From the NCBI GenBank assembly GCA_014529385.2, contig CM043969.1:22560446-22624445 (forward strand): 64,000 nucleotides of DNA, given 5' to 3'. Under the pieces are notes generated by a model. The model was given only the letters and a program-made list of their open reading frames with translations. It did no database searches and was not told the DNA's origin. The translations under genes and the position numbers were made by a program. Below are positions 43,654-53,261 of the stretch, one piece after another. Each line of letters begins with the position of its first letter. Within the stretch, counting starts at the first letter, position 1. Source of the DNA: Adiantum capillus-veneris. Taxonomy: Eukaryota; Streptophyta; Polypodiopsida; Polypodiales; Pteridaceae.

Positions 43654-45948
43654 TTAATTAAACCACCGTCGCTTGCTGCGACGGGTCAAAGTTGGTTCAA
43701 TTTCCAAATTCTCTTCAATCTCTTCTAAAGTACATGTAGTTTCTACTTCATGAGATTCCCCTTGAAGCTCACTGTCTTCGTCCACCTCATCATTGGTTAC
43801 ATCACAAGTCCAGCGCGGCATCTCCTCTTTGTAGTTATCAGCTTGCACTCTTGCCAATAGCCGATGGTTGCACTACATATACACCAATTTTTCAGCTCTT
43901 GAATTTAGAAGGCGGTTTCTTATGGAGCAATGTACATATTTATATGTACTCCACTTTCTCTCAGAACTTGAATTGGATGCACATTGGGCTAGGATTCTAA
44001 CAGCTAGGCGTTTAAGGGTGGGTGCACTACCACCATTCATCATCCACCACTTCCACGCTGGTTGCTCCGTGGCAAGTTTCTGCACAAATTATGTACCAAA
44101 CTTACCCTCTTTGAGTTTAAACTTCGTAAGATCAGTAATAGCTGATGCATGCTCATCAGGATCATCATAAAACCTGCCTATCACATCATAAAAGTATTCC
44201 AGCACCTCCTCATCAAGTTTGTCTATTTCCATTTCCCAATACTCTGGATCCAATAAGAAAGCTACGCTGTGTAGTGGACTATGTGCTCCAAACCATTGAC
44301 CATGCACATACTTTCTCAAAATTTCTCTCCTCTTTTGAGTGAATGGTGTCTTCCAAGGATTCACAATTGGCTCCTGGGGCTCCTCTGGATTTGCAAGGCT
44401 TTCTTGAACAGTCCACCAAGCCATCCACACCTTACCTATGTTAGACAAGGCAGAATCCAGTTGGCGTAATGCGAGCATAATGGGCATCATGACATTGTGC
44501 ACATCCACCACATCATCCCAAAAGTGGCGATCAGCTAGTAGATCTCTGATCACCCCTATTTTGCTTTTTATCTTCTCCCTTTGACCAGCCTCCCATTCTG
44601 AAAAAGTGGCACAAACAAATGTCTCCATCACAGCATTCTTATTTTTTATTAGTGATTCTACCGTATAGTAGTTGGTGCAAAATCTAGTTTCGCACGGCAG
44701 TTTTAACATAGTAGACATCCTCTGACGGTACATGTCAAGAACCCTCTGACGCTTCAAAACAAACTTGACTATTAAGCGAGCATTGTCTACTATCCATTTG
44801 AACCACTCTGTGTCCTCCCTCTTGTACCAATCTTGCAATACCAAGTTCAAGCTGTGTGTACTACAACCAGCACTATATAGGTGAGAGAAGCGAATTTCAA
44901 GTATTCTACCTGCAGCCTTGCAATTTTTGGCATTGTCCATGATTACTTGGACAACATTTTCTTTTCCAAGTTCCTCAACTGCGTCGCCAATGATGTCAGC
45001 TATAAAACTGCCACACTTTATTTGACCAGAGCTATCCATAGCTTTGATAAAACATTCACCACGAGGACATACAAGCATGATGTTGATCAATGGCCACCTT
45101 TGAACGTTGGACCAACCATCACTAACTATGGTGTATCCAGATTGTTCTGTTGCATTTAATATTATCCTTTGAATATCATGTTGTGTGCTTGTGTAACATT
45201 TATCCAGCAGTTGGTTTCTCATATGGTGATATGTTGGAGGGGTAAATCCAGCACCATACTCCCCAATGCGTTTCCAAGCTGACTTCCATGCATCACGGGT
45301 GACAATGGCCAATGATCCCCCAGTGAAATAGACGGCTTTAGCTAGTGCAAGTTGTGCTTCTTCTAAGGCAAGTGTTTTGAAGCTCGTCTATAAGATAACA
45401 TGTCTACTTTTTGACGAACCTACCTGAAAGTCAGGAGATCCATGGTTTGGAGGAGTACTTCCATCAATATGAGAAGTTCGTTCCCTACTTTGAGTGCTTC
45501 CATTGGTGGGCGTTACACCCAATGATCACTCATATTGGTTTGATCTTATCGATACGGGGGTGTGATGGTCAAAAGTAGAGAGTTTTGATCTTTTGCTCAT
45601 GGAAATTAGCTTACCAATTAAAGCTTTTAAGTGCATAGCTGCTTCTTCTGCACCTAAGCCCTTGCACTTTCCTCCTTGAATTCTGGTATTTCCACCTAGC
45701 AAATAATCCCTTATTCTTGGTGCTCCTCTAGATTTCTCTTCGCCAAAAAAGTTACATTTCCAATCTTGATACTTATTTAAATTTGTGGCAAAATTCCACT
45801 TGGGTCCTGGACTTTTTCCACCTGCCTTTCGCTTGCCCTGCGAAGTGGTGCCCTGCGAAGCAAGACCTGGCATCGAGGTAGGAGGTCTCCTCAAGGAAGC
45901 CAGGCTTGGGACACCAACACCACCGCTGACATTCCTGGTGGAAGACAT
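43654..45948 (-). pseudogene. hAT-family transposase (DUF659 / hATC type)
   Basis: A frame of 764 codons from ATG 45948 has four in-frame stops (TGA 141, TAG 187, TAA 620, TAG 692) and no frameshift. The N-terminus (about 50-100) resembles a BED finger (WKCNFFG ... GGKC), but the second Cys and the His are absent. The catalytic region has VSDGWSNVQRWPLIN (Asp277), VIMDNAKN (Asp338) and the C-x2-H pair CSTH (362-365). The C-terminal hATC dimerisation block follows codon 620: WWMMNGG, LKRLAVRILAQCASN, SSERKWSTY, RNRLLNSRAEKLVYM. It would excise and reinsert the element via its CAGGG ends. All four stops are one C-to-T step from CGA, CAG or CAA. Its leader intron holds copia D. Confidence 0.92.
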
Positions 45949-46079
45949 ACTTATTGGATGCCTGTAATACCAATAAACATAGCTCAGTATGCTATCTCTC
46001 CTTTCAAGTATTATTCAAACCAAACATTAGTGTTATAATCAATATCACACACAAGCGTAGTAGTGAAGCATGAAGGGAA

Positions 46080-46199
46080 TAACCTCAATCTACTCAAACA
46101 TGAGCAAGCAAATACAACGGTGAATCAAATATGTGATCAGTCCATCCCAAAAGTAGAGATATCGACCCAAAGATTCACCTTCCTACCCCTTGCATGAAT
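46080..46199. repeat. Right subterminal tandem repeat, part left of copia D
   Basis: It carries the same unit as 51482-52000 (AAACATG...AGCAAGCAAATAC, GTGATCAGTCCATCCC, AGATATCGACCCAAAGATTC), cut at 46199 by the insertion of copia D. Confidence 0.9.
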
Positions 46200-46521
46200 T
46201 GTAAAGAATGAGGATGCAAGAGAGATACACAAGACAAGCACAAATCACACAGAGATGGAAAGCTTCTTCTTCTTCTTTACAGAAAAGAGAGTACAAAATA
46301 ACTAAGTGCTAAAGCTGAAAAGTAGCACATATGTACATGCGGTCACTAAGTGTGAACTCGCTAGAAGCGTACTAGGCTGGCACTATAAGTGTAGTCCAGC
46401 TGTAGAATCACTAGCAGAGATCCTCCGTGTCGGTCACCTAACGCGCCAGTGAGTAAATGCCGTAAGCGGCCAAGACCCGTAGTGGATGCCAGCTCAAGGT
46501 GTAGAGCTCGGCATCTCAATA
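46200..46521 (-). repeat. Left (3') LTR of copia D
   Basis: It spans TGTAAAGAATGAGG to CATCTCAATA; the terminal CA is mutated to TA. It abuts the polypurine tract. Confidence 0.93.
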
Positions 46522-47321
46522 CTCCCCCTCGAGCTGTGCATGTCGCAGAGTCCAAGCATAGTCCGGAAACGCCGAAGCTTCTCAGCTCCGAGGGCCTTGG
46601 TAAAGATATCCGCTATCTGCTCCTCTGTGCTGACGTAGACCAAGTTGATGTCGCCCGCCAACACTCGCTCTCGAACGAAGTGGTAATGGACCTCTACGTG
46701 TTTGGTCCTAGCATGGAACACTGGGTTCCTAGCCAACTGCATGGTGCTGAGGTTGTCACAATGAATGACAATCTGCTGGTCCACCTGCACTCCCAAGTCC
46801 TCAAGTAATGTGCGTAGCCAAGCTACCTCGCACGCCGCAACTGTTGCACCTCTATACTCGGCCTCTGTGCTCGATAAAGCAACTGTAGGCTGCTTTTTGC
46901 TGCTCCAAGTAACAGCAGCACTCCCAAAAGAGAACATGAAGCCACTCGTAGATCTCCTATCAACAATGCTACCTACCCAATCTGCATCTGTATACCCATA
47001 CAATGCTAATGGTGCATCTGCTGCATAGAACAATGCGTAGTCAAGAGTCCCTTGCACATACCTAAGTGTGCGTCGTACTCCATCCAAATGTGGCTTCCTC
47101 GGAAGTTGCATGAACTGACTCTCCAAGCCTACTGTGTAGCTCAAGTCTAGCCTCGTGATAGTCAAGTAGATTAGACTACCCACCATCTTCCTGTACATGT
47201 TGACATCCTCAACAACATCACCCTTCTCTGCACTCAGCTTTGCATTCACATCCAAGGGAATAGAAATTGGCTTACAATCATCCATACCATACTTTGACAA
47301 CATGTCCAAAGCATACTGTCT
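46522..47321 (-). pseudogene. Copia D RNase H / pol C-terminus
   Basis: The frame continues that of the RT after a TAG at 47322-47324. It contains MLSKYGMDDCKPISIPLD, the RNase H block YGYTDADWVGSIVDRRSTSG, SWSSKKQPTVALSSTEAEYR (written without its first residues), the last Asp region HCDNLSTMQLARNP and the terminal block IADIFTKALGAEKL. The TAG stands where related elements have Gln. RNase H degrades the RNA strand after reverse transcription. Confidence 0.9.
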
Positions 47322-48600
47322 CTATGACAGCCATACACCCTCTGGAGTCCTGATCACCTCAATGCCAAGAAAGTAGCGCAACTCGCCCAAATCTTTTATT
47401 TCAAACTCCTGTTTGAGAAGACCCTTCACATTGTCAATCTCCATAGCATTGTCACCCACAATAATAAGGTCATCTACATATATGGTAATGACCACAATCC
47501 CCACATCACTCTCACGTACATAGAGTGAATGATCTGCATGAGCTCTCCTAAACCCAATACTGACAAGATACTTGGCAATCTTGTCATACCATGCTCTAGA
47601 GCCCTGCTTCAAACCATACAAAGCTTTGAGAAGCCTGCATACATAATCTGGGTAACCTGGATCGACATAACTAGATGGCTGATCCATATACACTTCCTCT
47701 TGCAACTCACCATTCAAGAAGGCATTCTTTACATCCATTTGATGCATAATCCATCCTCTAGATGCAGCCACTACTATGACAGCTCTCACAGTCGTCATCT
47801 TTGCCACTGGAGCAAAGGTCTCCTCATAGTCTATGCCATACGTCTCTGCATAACCCTTTGCGACCAACCTTGCCTTGTGACGCTCAATGTTACCATCAGC
47901 CTTATGCTTGGTTTTATACACCCATTTACAGCCAATAGCTTTCTTGCCACTTGGAAATGGCACCAACTCCCATGTGTCGTTTGCTTCCAATGCAGCCATC
48001 TCTTCATTCATTGCATCATCCCAATGCACATTTCCAACTGCATCCTCAAAACATGTGGGCTCCACATCCTGTATCACCTTAGCCATGTTGGCTTGGTGAT
48101 GCGCTAGATACCCATCATAAGTCAATTTCTGAACTGGATTTTTGACTCTGTTAGATCTGCGCATTCCTGGGTCACTCCTTTGCCCTCTAGCATCTTCTTG
48201 TACTTTCCTTACACCAGGTGTCCTGACAGCCGGAATTCCAAATTCCTCATCAATACTTTGTTCAGAACCATCTGAATCCATGTTTACATGTGAAAAACAT
48301 GATGATGCATCAACCATAAGAGGAGGTTCATCAACCTTTTCCTTTCCTTTTCGTGATACATTCCCTGTACCTGCTGGTGGAGTAACCTGTGTACGTAGTC
48401 TACCATTCCATGGCTTCTCAACAGAGCCACGAGAAGAGGACTCTTGTGGTCCACTCAAAACTTGTGACTGTGGCCTCACATTTTGTACAACCACATCATC
48501 TTTTACATCAGCCCTAATAGTGCCATGTCCATTACTGTACCAACTGCTCATCTCATCAAAGACTACATCTCTGCTCACTCGTAATTCTCGTGTAGTACTT
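47322..48600 (-). pseudogene. Copia D reverse transcriptase
   Basis: An acidic linker leads to RT: ALEANDTWELVPFPSGKKA, GCKWVYKTKHKADGNIERH, ARLVAKGYAETYGIDYEET, HQMDVKNAFLNGELQEEVY (motif A Asp), LYGLKQGSRAWYDKI, and motif C TIYVDDLIIVGDN with both Asp intact. It continues to GELRYFLGIEV. A frameshift near 48600 separates it from the integrase part; the frame ends at the TAG at 47322. Confidence 0.92.
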
Positions 48601-49010
48601 GTACCCCTTTTGTTCAAGGGAATATCCCACAAGAATACAAGAATATCGTGTAGTAGGATTGTAGCACCTGTACCCCTTTTGTTCAAGGGAATATCCCACA
48701 AGAATACATTTCTCTGCTTTAGGATCCAATTTCCTACGCAACTCATCTGGTACATGCACGTAAGCTATGCAGCCAAACACTTTCAAGTGTGCCAAATCAG
48801 GCTTTGTACCTGTAAACTTTTCCTCAGGTGTTACATCATGTACCGCAGCTGTAGGTGTCTTGTTCATAATGTACACAGCTGTATTTACAGCTTCAACCCA
48901 GAAATGATGAGGCATGTTCTTCTCATTCATCAATGCACGTGCAACCTCTGCAATGTGCCTGTTTTTCCTTTCTGCGACCCCATTCTGCTGTGGAGTATAT
49001 CTGCATGTAA
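48556..49010 (-). pseudogene. Copia D integrase C-terminal half with in-frame duplication
   Basis: Frame: YTPQQNGVAERKNRH (catalytic Glu), MPHHFWVEAVNTAVYIMNKT, then LKVFGCIAYVHVPDELRRKL. The segment CILVGYSLEQKGY occurs twice because of a 69-bp tandem duplication (units starting at 48601 and 48670). A frameshift near 49015 precedes it. Confidence 0.88.
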
Positions 49011-49890
49011 CTGCCTGCGTATACCATGCATTCGCAGAAAATCTGAAAAATCATTGGAGAAGTACTCTCCCCCTCTATCTGACCTCAATGTCTTGATTTG
49101 CATATTTGTCTCCTTCTCAATCATGACTTTGAAGTCCTGAAAGTGACCAAACACTTCACTTTTGTTACGCATGAAGTAGACCCATACTTTCCTTGTATGG
49201 TCATCGATGAAAGAGACATAATACCTGTAGCCATGTATACTTGCAGTATCGGTTGGACCCCAAACATCTGTGTGCACCACCTCAAGTGGCTTTTTACATA
49301 CATTGCGCTCATGTGGAAATGAGCCCTTTGACTGTTTTCCAAACTGGCATGCTGCACACACTTTATGCATAACATCCAGCTTGAATTTGGGCAAACCTTT
49401 TACAATCTGTTTTGATTGCATGTTGCGCAATCTCTGCTCATTGAAATGGCCAATGCGTTTGTGCCAAATGTCAACATCAGCCACAACACCTGTGCCCTGT
49501 GCAAATAATGCAGCTTTTACCTCAGGCATGTCTACATTCAGCGTAAACATTCTGCCCACACATTTGCCCTCTGCGATCAGCTTATAGCCATTCTGGAAAT
49601 CTTCTACATAACACCCATTCGGATTGAAGCGAACCTGCAAACCCTGCTCAACCATTTGTCCAACAGAAACAAGATTCTTTGTAATGTTTGGGACATGAAG
49701 TACATCTGCTAAGTACTTTGATTTCCCACTCTTCGTATTTAGAGATATGTCCTCTATATGAGCAATGGGGTGAGTTGTGTCATCTCCTGTCTGCACATAG
49801 CCTGACACATCTGGTTTGCGCATATCTCTAAACCACTCTCCACGAGAGGTCATGTGATTAGAGGCACCTGAATCCACATACCAAACATCA
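49010..49890 (-). pseudogene. Copia D protease and integrase N-terminal half
   Basis: It starts with the protease active site WYVDSGASNHMTS (a TAA stands just upstream near 49895), followed by LADVLHVPNITKNLVSVGQM. Pre-integrase zinc block: WHKRIGHFNEQRL, KVCAACQFGKQSKGSFP. Integrase: VHTDVWGPTDTASIHGYRY (first Asp) and LRSDRGGEYFSNDF (second Asp). It ends in the frameshift near 49015. Confidence 0.9.
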
Positions 49891-49949
49891 TCTTAGGTGG
49901 AATTCTCTGCACTCATTGTATTCATTACATGCTGCATAACAAACATGCG

Positions 49950-50221
49950 CTCGTTTTTGCTGTCATCTGCATCTCTACTAGTAAATGCATAGTTTCCCTG
50001 TTCTCTCTTTCCACTTGCTTTTCCTTTGGACAGTCACGTGACATGTGACCTCTTTCACCACAAGTCCAACATTCTCTGCCATCTAGAGTATGTTGCTGCA
50101 TGCTTGATCCTGCACCACGACCTCTTTGACTCCCCCTGCCTTGAGACTGGTTTCCCCTGCCACCTGTATTGTTTTGATTTGATTGACCTTCCAGAAATTG
50201 GCCCCTGCAACCCCTTGGGCC
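49950..50221 (-). pseudogene. Copia D gag C-terminus, zinc knuckle
   Basis: After a TGA in the Arg-Gly repeat at about 50225 (CGA to TGA fits) and a frame change, the sequence encodes a Gly/Arg/Gln-rich linker and an intact CCHC knuckle, CWTCGERGHMSRDC, which packages element RNA. Confidence 0.85.
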
Positions 50222-50899
50222 TCAACCACGACCTCTACCTCTACCTCTATTGGAGTTAGAATAGAAGGCCTGTTCAGAATTATTTCTGCCATGAGAAGAA
50301 GATGCGTCAAGGTTCTTTTGCTCCAGAATAAGCATAGAAATCAAATCTTGGAACACGGGGATGTCGTCTCTTGTATTGATGGAAGACCTGAAATGTACAT
50401 ACTCATCTCCTAGACCATCCAAGCATGCACGGACAATGTCATCATCTTCCACTAAGACTTTAATAGATCCAAGAGCCTCAATGATAATCTTGATCTTCAA
50501 AGAATAATCATTGATGGAGAGGTTGTTCCTCTTAACCTGATTTAGCTCCGACTTTAGTTGAAGCTTCCTGGCCCTGGTGTTCACCTCGAACACTCTGCCT
50601 AAGTTTTTCCATGCAATGGCGGGGGTTTCAGCATCCTGTAGATAGCCCATCATGCCATCTGTGATGCTCATAGAAAGCCAATACATCACTTTGCTCTGGC
50701 CTTGTTGCCAGTCTCTCAAAGCTTTCCTTTGTTCTGTTGTAGCATTTGCCTCGGGAATCTCTGGTTCTTTTTCATTGTCTCCTTCTACATAGTCCCAATA
50801 ACCTTTTCCTTTTAAGAAATTTGTTACTCTGAACTTCCATGCAGGGTAGTTATTTTTCTCAAGCTTCTCAATAACAATCTGACTGAAACCGTCAGACAT
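50222..50899 (-). CDS. Copia D gag (UBN2-type) N-terminal open frame
   Basis: ATG 50899 opens MSDGFSQIVIEKLEKNNYPA. The UBN2/retrotran_gag core follows: WKFRVTNFLKGKGYWDYVEG, MYWLSMSITDGMMGYL, AWKNLGRVFEVNTRARKLQL, LNQVKRNNLSINDYSLKIK, then RACLDGLGDEYVHFRSSINT. It ends in an RG-rich run (NRGRGRGRG) at a premature TGA. The frame is uninterrupted for 225 codons. Gag forms the virus-like particle. Confidence 0.9.
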   Translation of the reverse strand: MSDGFSQIVIEKLEKNNYPAWKFRVTNFLKGKGYWDYVEGDNEKEPEIPEANATTEQRKALRDWQQGQSKVMYWLSMSITDGMMGYLQDAETPAIAWKNLGRVFEVNTRARKLQLKSELNQVKRNNLSINDYSLKIKIIIEALGSIKVLVEDDDIVRACLDGLGDEYVHFRSSINTRDDIPVFQDLISMLILEQKNLDASSSHGRNNSEQAFYSNSNRGRGRGRG

Positions 50900-51147
50900 C
50901 TTGAAGCACTAAGACAAAATAGCTCCAATCTGCAAAAACCTGCAAATCTGCTGAACCTGCTATCGTGGTACCTGTAACGCTTCCTACACTCAACGAGTGT
51001 CCACAATCAAACGTACATACAACCACTGTACTTGTACAGTAAATCTCTGTGTACTGCACTTTGGAGACTTGTTCAGAATCTGGTCGTGGATTGCAAACGA
51101 AGGGATTGTGATGCTCTTGCTCTCTTAGCCTCTCTTGCCTGCACCAG

Positions 51148-51159
51148 GCTCTGATACCA
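51148..51159 (-). promoter_or_regulatory. Copia D primer-binding site
   Basis: GCTCTGATACCA on the plus strand directly beside the 5' LTR; the minus strand reads TGGTATCAGAGC, complementary to the 3' end of initiator tRNA-Met. Confidence 0.92.
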
Positions 51160-51481
51160 TGTAAAGAATGAGAATGCAAGAGAGATACACAAGACAAGCA
51201 CAAATCACACAGAGATGGAAAGCTTCTTCTTCTGCTTTACAGAAAAGAGAGTACAAAATGACTAAGTGCTAAAGCTGAAAAGTAGCACATATGTACATGC
51301 GGTCACTAAGTGTGAACTCGCTAGAAGCGTACTAGGCTGGCACTATAAGTGTAGTCCACCTGTAGAATCACTGGCAGAGATCCTCCGTGTCGGTCACCTA
51401 ACGCGCCAGTGAGTAAATGCCGTAAGCGGCCAAGACCCGTAGTGGATGCCAGCTCAAGGTGTAGAGCTCGACATCTCAACA
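51160..51481 (-). repeat. Right (5') LTR of copia D
   Basis: It spans TGTAAAGAATGAGA to CATCTCAACA and differs from the left LTR at about seven positions by eye. It is followed by TGAAT. Confidence 0.95.
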
Positions 51482-52000
51482 TGAATCAGTCCAGTCCAAA
51501 AAAGAACTAATGACCCATGATTGGAGCTCTAATCGAAATAGCAAGCAAATACAGCGGTGAATCAAACATGTGATCAGTCCATCCCAAAAGTAGAGATATC
51601 GACCCAAAGATTCACCTCCCTACCTCCTTTCATGAATCAGTCTAGTCCAAAAAAGAACTAATGACCCATGATTGGAGCTCTAATCGGAATAGCAAGCAAA
51701 TACAACGGTGAATCAAACATGTGATCAGTCCATCCCAAAAGTAGAGATATCGACCCAAAGATTCACCTTTCTATCTCTTTTCAAGAATCAGTTCAGTCCA
51801 AAAAAGAACTAATGACCCATGATAGAAGTTCTAATCAATATAGCAATCAATTTAGCAAATATAACGGTGAACTAAACATGAGATTAGTCCATCCCAAATG
51901 TAGAGATACCGACCCAAAGATTCACCTTTCCAGCTCCTTTCAAGAATCAGTTCAGTCCAAAAAAGAACTAATGATCCATGATCAGAGATTTAATAAGTTT
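51482..52000. repeat. Right subterminal tandem repeats, about 151 bp
   Basis: Units begin at 51481 (ATGAATCAGTCC), 51632, 51783 and 51942; spacings are 151, 151 and 159 bp. Shared words are AAAAAAGAACTAATGACCC, GTGATCAGTCCATCCC and ATCGACCCAAAGATTCACC. The part before copia D is at 46080-46199. Confidence 0.95.
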
Positions 52001-52110
52001 TATTTTTTTTTAAAGACTATTCATTCTTTTACCTTTAGTTTTTCTTCTAAATTTTAAAGGATGACCAAATTTAGAGGAAGCGGTGAGGTGATGTGATGTC
52101 TACTACAGGG

Positions 52111-52118
52111 TTATATAG
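52111..52118 (-). promoter_or_regulatory. TATA box of the right hAT promoter
   Basis: The minus strand reads CTCTATATAACCC. It lies inward of the GC-rich motifs, as at the left end, and would drive the transposase across its leader intron. Confidence 0.6.
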
Positions 52119-52145
52119 AGCCGCCAAATATGGAGGGGGTACATG

Positions 52146-52236
52146 ACGGGGCCGGCGGGATTCTTGCTTTGCCCGCCGGGCCCGCCGGGATTCATAATAT
52201 GCCCGTCGGGCCTGCCTGGGTTTGTGGTTGCCCCGT
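52146..52236. promoter_or_regulatory. hAT right subterminal GC-rich motifs
   Basis: GGGGCCGGCGGG, GCCCGCCGGGCCCGCCGGG (52171) and GCCCGTCGGGC (52201), the last identical to the copy at 39153. Order from the terminus inward matches the left end. Confidence 0.7.
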
Positions 52237-52365
52237 CGGTTCTACGTTTTCTATCAGTTTTCGTAAGTTATGACATTAGATATGTTATTAAATGAAAAAA
52301 ATAGTGATAATAACAACAATTATTACCATTTAACAAAATTCGTCATCGCGTAATTAAAATCCCTG

Positions 52366-52373
52366 ACTACAAG
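52366..52373. repeat. Target-site duplication of the hAT element, right
   Basis: ACTACAAG, identical to 39014-39021. Copia C coding sequence resumes here. Confidence 0.95.
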
Positions 52374-53260
52374 TCCAAGTCTAGCAAGTGCGGATACAGA
52401 TAAGAGATTCTTCTTGATCCCAGGTACATAAAGTGCATCAACAAGTGTGAAAGAACTGCCATTAGCAGCAGTAAGCACAATCTTTCCAACTCCCTGAACT
52501 GGATAAGAGGCATTGTTGACACAAGTGACTGAATTCCCATGAGGGACAGACTCGAGAGAGGTAAACAATTCACGATGTGAGGTAATGTGCTTTGTAGCAC
52601 CACTGTCGAAATACCACACATGTGAATCTGCAGCAACTGACAAGCATGCATCATGGACAGTAGGATTGTAAGTGCACTCTGCGCTAAAAGCCCATTCTGC
52701 ATCAACATCAGCAACACAGTCTCCTTTCACAGAAGACTCAACAATGGCTGCATTTGTAGTGGAACCAGCATTTGCAGTGGAACCACCCTCTTTCTTCTTA
52801 GCCTCTTTGGCCTTCAACTTAGGACACGACTTGATCAAGTGATCATTGGCTTTACAATAATGGCAACGCGTCTTCTTTTTGCCCTTATCACCAGAATTTC
52901 CAAACGAAGTGTTGCCAGCAGAAGCATTAGGAACATAATTTTTGCCACTCGCAGCAAAACCATAAGAAGTGGCTGCATTGGTGTTACCACCCTTTCTTTG
53001 AGAAGCAATAAAAGCTTGTTCAACTGCACGCTGTCTAGTCCTGTTTTTTCTGGACAGTGACTCTTGCAGCAGCAATGTGCATAATGCATCAAACTTGAAA
53101 ACTTCTGGATTTCCTTGGGTCATCAGTCTCAAGTACTAGCAAAAGTCTGGTAGGAATCTGGTAAGGCATCCAGAACAGTCTGCACAAGGGAACTGTCTGA
53201 AATGACTTCACCTGTAGAAATAAGTTGCTCATTGATATCCTTGACATAGTACGATTATTG
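52374..53260 (-). pseudogene. Copia element C: gag C-terminus, zinc knuckle and protease
   Basis: From about 53260 the UBN2 gag end is readable (YVKDINEQLISTGEVISDSS, then LDALPDSYQTFAST) with a break near 53135. Frame 53132-52374 has a zinc knuckle CHYCKANDHLIKSC and the protease active site WYFDSGATKHITSHRELF, followed by DALYVPGIKKNLLSVSALAR and cut by the hAT after LVV. The other half of the polyprotein is at 36040-39013. Upstream of about 53260 the sequence switches to LINE reverse transcriptase, so the 5' LTR and first part of gag are missing. Confidence 0.88.
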
Positions 53261-53261
53261 T

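Larger units (their letters stand above)
46200..51481 (-). mobile_element. Ty1/copia element D, nested in the hAT
   Basis: The 322-bp LTRs are 46200-46521 and 51160-51481, both beginning TGTAAAGAATGA on the plus strand. Flanks TGAAT at 46195-46199 and 51482-51486 are the target duplication. The primer site GCTCTGATACCA (51148-51159, complement of tRNA-iMet) and a purine tract (CTCGAGGGGGAG, 46522-46533) are in the expected places. By eye about seven LTR differences, so the insertion is fairly recent. The gag-pol coding is full length but has stops and two frameshifts. Confidence 0.95.
45962..52032 (-). other. Predicted leader intron of the transposase gene
   Basis: On the minus strand a donor-like CTAAAG|GTAAAAG at 52032 and an acceptor TTGGTATTACAG ending at 45962, 14 bases before the ATG. 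It contains the 151-bp tandem repeats and the whole of copia D. It mirrors the arrangement at the left end. Confidence 0.5.
39022..52365 (-). mobile_element. Large hAT transposon carrying kinase-like and RING genes
   Basis: The ends are CAGGGATTT (39022) and AAATCCCTG (52365), nine perfect inverted bases continuing as an imperfect match (AATGACGTGAT against ATTACGCGATG). The flanks are perfect 8-bp copies of ACTACAAG. Length is 13,344 bp, or about 8.06 kb without nested copia element D. It encodes a DUF659/hATC transposase on the minus strand (43654-45948). On the plus strand it encodes a protein-kinase-like gene (40540-42027) and a RING-H2 gene (42410-43366). Each end has GC-rich motifs, a TATA box and a leader exon/intron. 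It splits copia element C. Confidence 0.93.

Noticed and set aside
45388-45423. Tiny intron in the transposase (GTAGG...TTATAG)
   Set aside because: 36 bp is too short for a plant intron, and the frame continues through it with a single TAG.
40540-45948. Stop codons repaired by U-to-C RNA editing
   Set aside because: Such editing is known in organelles of some ferns, lycophytes and hornworts, not for nuclear transposons; cytosine deamination explains the pattern.
47529-49140. Long plus-strand open frames of 192 and 332 codons
   Set aside because: Exact antisense of copia D pol; coding signal is on the minus strand.
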